Positions 62,644 to 64,000 of a DNA stretch of 64,000 nt are shown here, in pieces. Position 1 is the first letter of the stretch. Each line of letters begins with the position of its first letter. The stretch comes from Thermalbibacter longus (lineage in GTDB: Bacteria; Chloroflexota; Chloroflexia; Thermomicrobiales; Thermomicrobiaceae). A program made the position numbers and the translations under genes. The stretch is from contig NZ_JAMSLR010000004.1 in assembly GCF_023806485.1 (NCBI RefSeq), positions 248,001 through 312,000 of the forward strand, given 5' to 3'. The notes under the pieces are model-generated. The model was not told the DNA's origin. It ran no database searches and saw nothing but the letters and a program-made list of their open reading frames with translations.

Positions 62644-63459
62644 TCAATCCGGCGCCAAGACCTCCACCAGCGAGCCGCGTGCGATCTCCCAGGCGCGCGC
62701 GGCGTTGCCTTCGCGTACGGCGATCTCCAGCCCTCCGTGACTCCCGAACAGCGCCAGTGTCCGGCCCGGGGGCACATCGCCGAACGCGCGCACGATGCCC
62801 CGGATCGAGAGCGCGCCGCAGCGAACGAGCACGCGCTCGGGCGGTGCCGGCAGGTGCTCGGGCCGGATCAATGTGCGGCAGTTGCCGAACCGGTCGATGG
62901 AGACGACGGGACCCGTCGTGCGGTCGCCGAGCTGGCGCACGGGCTCGACGTCGAGCTGGACGAGGGTAGCCGGCTCGATCAGGCTGCCAACCTCCGCGGG
63001 CTGTCGCCCCAGCGCCAGCCGGGCGGCTACCGGCCCGAAGAGATCGCGGCCGTGGAAAGTGCGCGCGACCGGATGGCGAAAGTGCTCGGGGCGATCAAGC
63101 GTCACGGCGATCTCTACGGGATGGTGCTGGAAGACTAGCGTCCCCAGGCCGTTATCCGGCAGAACGAAGCAGTGCCCGCCGGCGAGACAGGCTACCGGCC
63201 GGCGCTCGGTTCCGACGCCGGGATCCACAACGGCGAGGTGGACAGTTCCCGGGGGGAAGGCTTCCCAGGCAGTTGCGAGCTGGAAGGCTCCCTCGAGCAC
63301 GTCTTGCGGCGGCACCTCGTGGGTCAGGTCGACCAGCCGAGCCTGCGGCGCGAGGCTCAGGATCACCCCTTTGACCTGCCCGACATAGTTGTCGTGCAAC
63401 CCGAAATCGGTGAGGAGGGTGATGATCCCGCTCGGTTGCCAGGGTTGATGGCGAGCCAT
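62644..63459 (-). CDS. S-adenosylmethionine hydrolase, DUF62 (SAM hydroxide adenosyltransferase)
   Basis: 271 residues. LLTDFG near the N-terminus, VDPGVGT, and the C-terminal GNCRTLI are the DUF62 motifs. The family hydrolyses SAM to adenosine and methionine, and is related to fluorinases; the residues for chlorination are not evident. It is 33 bases downstream of the gamma-glutamyltransferase gene. Confidence 0.9.
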   Translation of the reverse strand: MARHQPWQPSGIITLLTDFGLHDNYVGQVKGVILSLAPQARLVDLTHEVPPQDVLEGAFQLATAWEAFPPGTVHLAVVDPGVGTERRPVACLAGGHCFVLPDNGLGTLVFQHHPVEIAVTLDRPEHFRHPVARTFHGRDLFGPVAARLALGRQPAEVGSLIEPATLVQLDVEPVRQLGDRTTGPVVSIDRFGNCRTLIRPEHLPAPPERVLVRCGALSIRGIVRAFGDVPPGRTLALFGSHGGLEIAVREGNAARAWEIARGSLVEVLAPD

Positions 63460-63492
63460 TGTCTCGTCCTCCCGGGCCGCCTGGCCGCTCGC

Positions 63493-64000
63493 TCACCACG
63501 CCAACGCGTAGGCGTCCGATCGAGGGTCGGCGGCGGCTTGGAACACGCAACCGGCCAGGTCTACAGCTACGGCCTGGCAGGAGCCGATCGGCCCCCACTT
63601 GCCCAGCCGCACGACCCGGTGACCGCGCGCCTGCAAGCCCTCGATCGTCTGGTTCGGCATGCGACCTTCGACGTGTAGCTCGTCGCGCTCGCCGTGCGGC
63701 CAGTTCGACTCGTGGCCAGGCGCGAAGCTGCGCCAGCGCGGCAGCTCGATAGCCGCCTGGAGCGCGAGGCCATAGTCGAGCACGTGCACCAGCACCTGGA
63801 AGATCGTCTGAACCTGGCCGTCGCTGCCCGGCGTGCCGATCGCGAGCGCGTGAGTGTCACTCAGCATGAGCGCCGGGCTGATCGTGTGGCGCACCCGCTT
63901 GCCTGGCTGGAGCGCGTTCGGATGGCCTGGATCCAGATGCCAGTAGGTCATGCGGTTGTTGAGGAGCACCCCGGTGGAGCCAGCGACGAAGCCGGAGCCG
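63493..64000 (-). CDS. ggt: Gamma-glutamyltransferase, small-subunit region (5' end beyond window)
   Basis: About 168 residues visible, continuing past the right edge. GSGFVAGSTGVLLNNRM, HTISPALML, GTPGSDGQ and the following segments match the C-terminal half of gamma-glutamyltranspeptidases, including LNNRM and the Gly-Ser-Asp loop after the catalytic Thr (outside the window). It should hydrolyse or transfer gamma-glutamyl groups, e.g. from glutathione. Confidence 0.9.
   Translation of the reverse strand, partial: GSGFVAGSTGVLLNNRMTYWHLDPGHPNALQPGKRVRHTISPALMLSDTHALAIGTPGSDGQVQTIFQVLVHVLDYGLALQAAIELPRWRSFAPGHESNWPHGERDELHVEGRMPNQTIEGLQARGHRVVRLGKWGPIGSCQAVAVDLAGCVFQAAADPRSDAYALAW

Overview
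The window is high-GC (by eye about 65 percent) bacterial chromosome with dense, mostly minus-strand operons. The gene set (ba3-type terminal oxidase with a subunit 2A, a CysM/CysO/Mec+ sulfur-carrier cluster, SpeH/SpeE polyamine synthesis, KimA-type potassium transporter, a long type I-E CRISPR system) suits a thermophilic member of Chloroflexota, most likely Thermomicrobia (Thermomicrobium/Sphaerobacter-like). That assignment is inference; no rRNA gene or other phylogenetic marker settles it.

Layout. 1-6.1 kb: Ser/Thr kinase cut by the left edge, then cysM-cysO-mec (cysteine synthesis from a protein thiocarboxylate), obg and a zinc alcohol dehydrogenase. 6.1-10 kb (minus): guaB, a ParA ATPase and an MscS channel. 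10-13 kb (plus): type II NADH dehydrogenase and speH-speE, closed by a clear intrinsic terminator. 13-18 kb (minus): AAA ATPase, and a MacB/FtsX-like permease plus membrane fusion protein with no ATPase beside it. 18-23.3 kb: a TerC protein under a probable Mn(II) (yybP-ykoY) riboswitch, tandem UspA, KimA-like transporter and CtaG. 23.3-27.1 kb: a DUF433/DUF5615 toxin-antitoxin pair, a decayed DUF3883 gene and an arsenic-type locus (ArsR, small ORFs, flavin monooxygenase). 27.2-34.3 kb: PHP phosphoesterase, a ThDP enzyme, an RHH protein and the ba3 oxidase operon (2-TM protein, subunit 2A, II, I).

34.4-46.3 kb is a complete type I-E CRISPR-Cas locus: 47 intact repeats plus one degenerate terminal repeat, then cas2-cas1-cas6e-cas5e-cas7e-cse2-cse1-cas3 (listed in increasing coordinate), all on the minus strand. 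The leader end is beside cas2. The array has two repeat alleles and several duplicated spacers, including a four-spacer block copied 366 bp away, so it has been reshaped by repeat-repeat recombination.

46.6-64 kb: a hydroxyacid dehydrogenase broken by one in-frame TAG, a secreted subtilase, a VWA/MoxR (NorD/NorQ-like) pair, hemW, a CDF metal exporter, a 36-residue membrane peptide, an aeRF1-like protein, a lipid kinase, a RodZ-like protein, an unrecognised protein with a duplicated four-cysteine motif, miaB, an acidic TPR protein, an SAM hydrolase and a gamma-glutamyltransferase cut by the right edge.

I found no insertion sequence, prophage, tRNA or rRNA. The points most worth a second look are the sulfur-carrier tail (Gly-Gly-Arg), the rearranged CRISPR array with a repeat-like hairpin upstream of cas3, the cysteine-rich arsenic locus with an unannotated 59-residue ORF and a palindrome, and the duplicated-cysteine protein.
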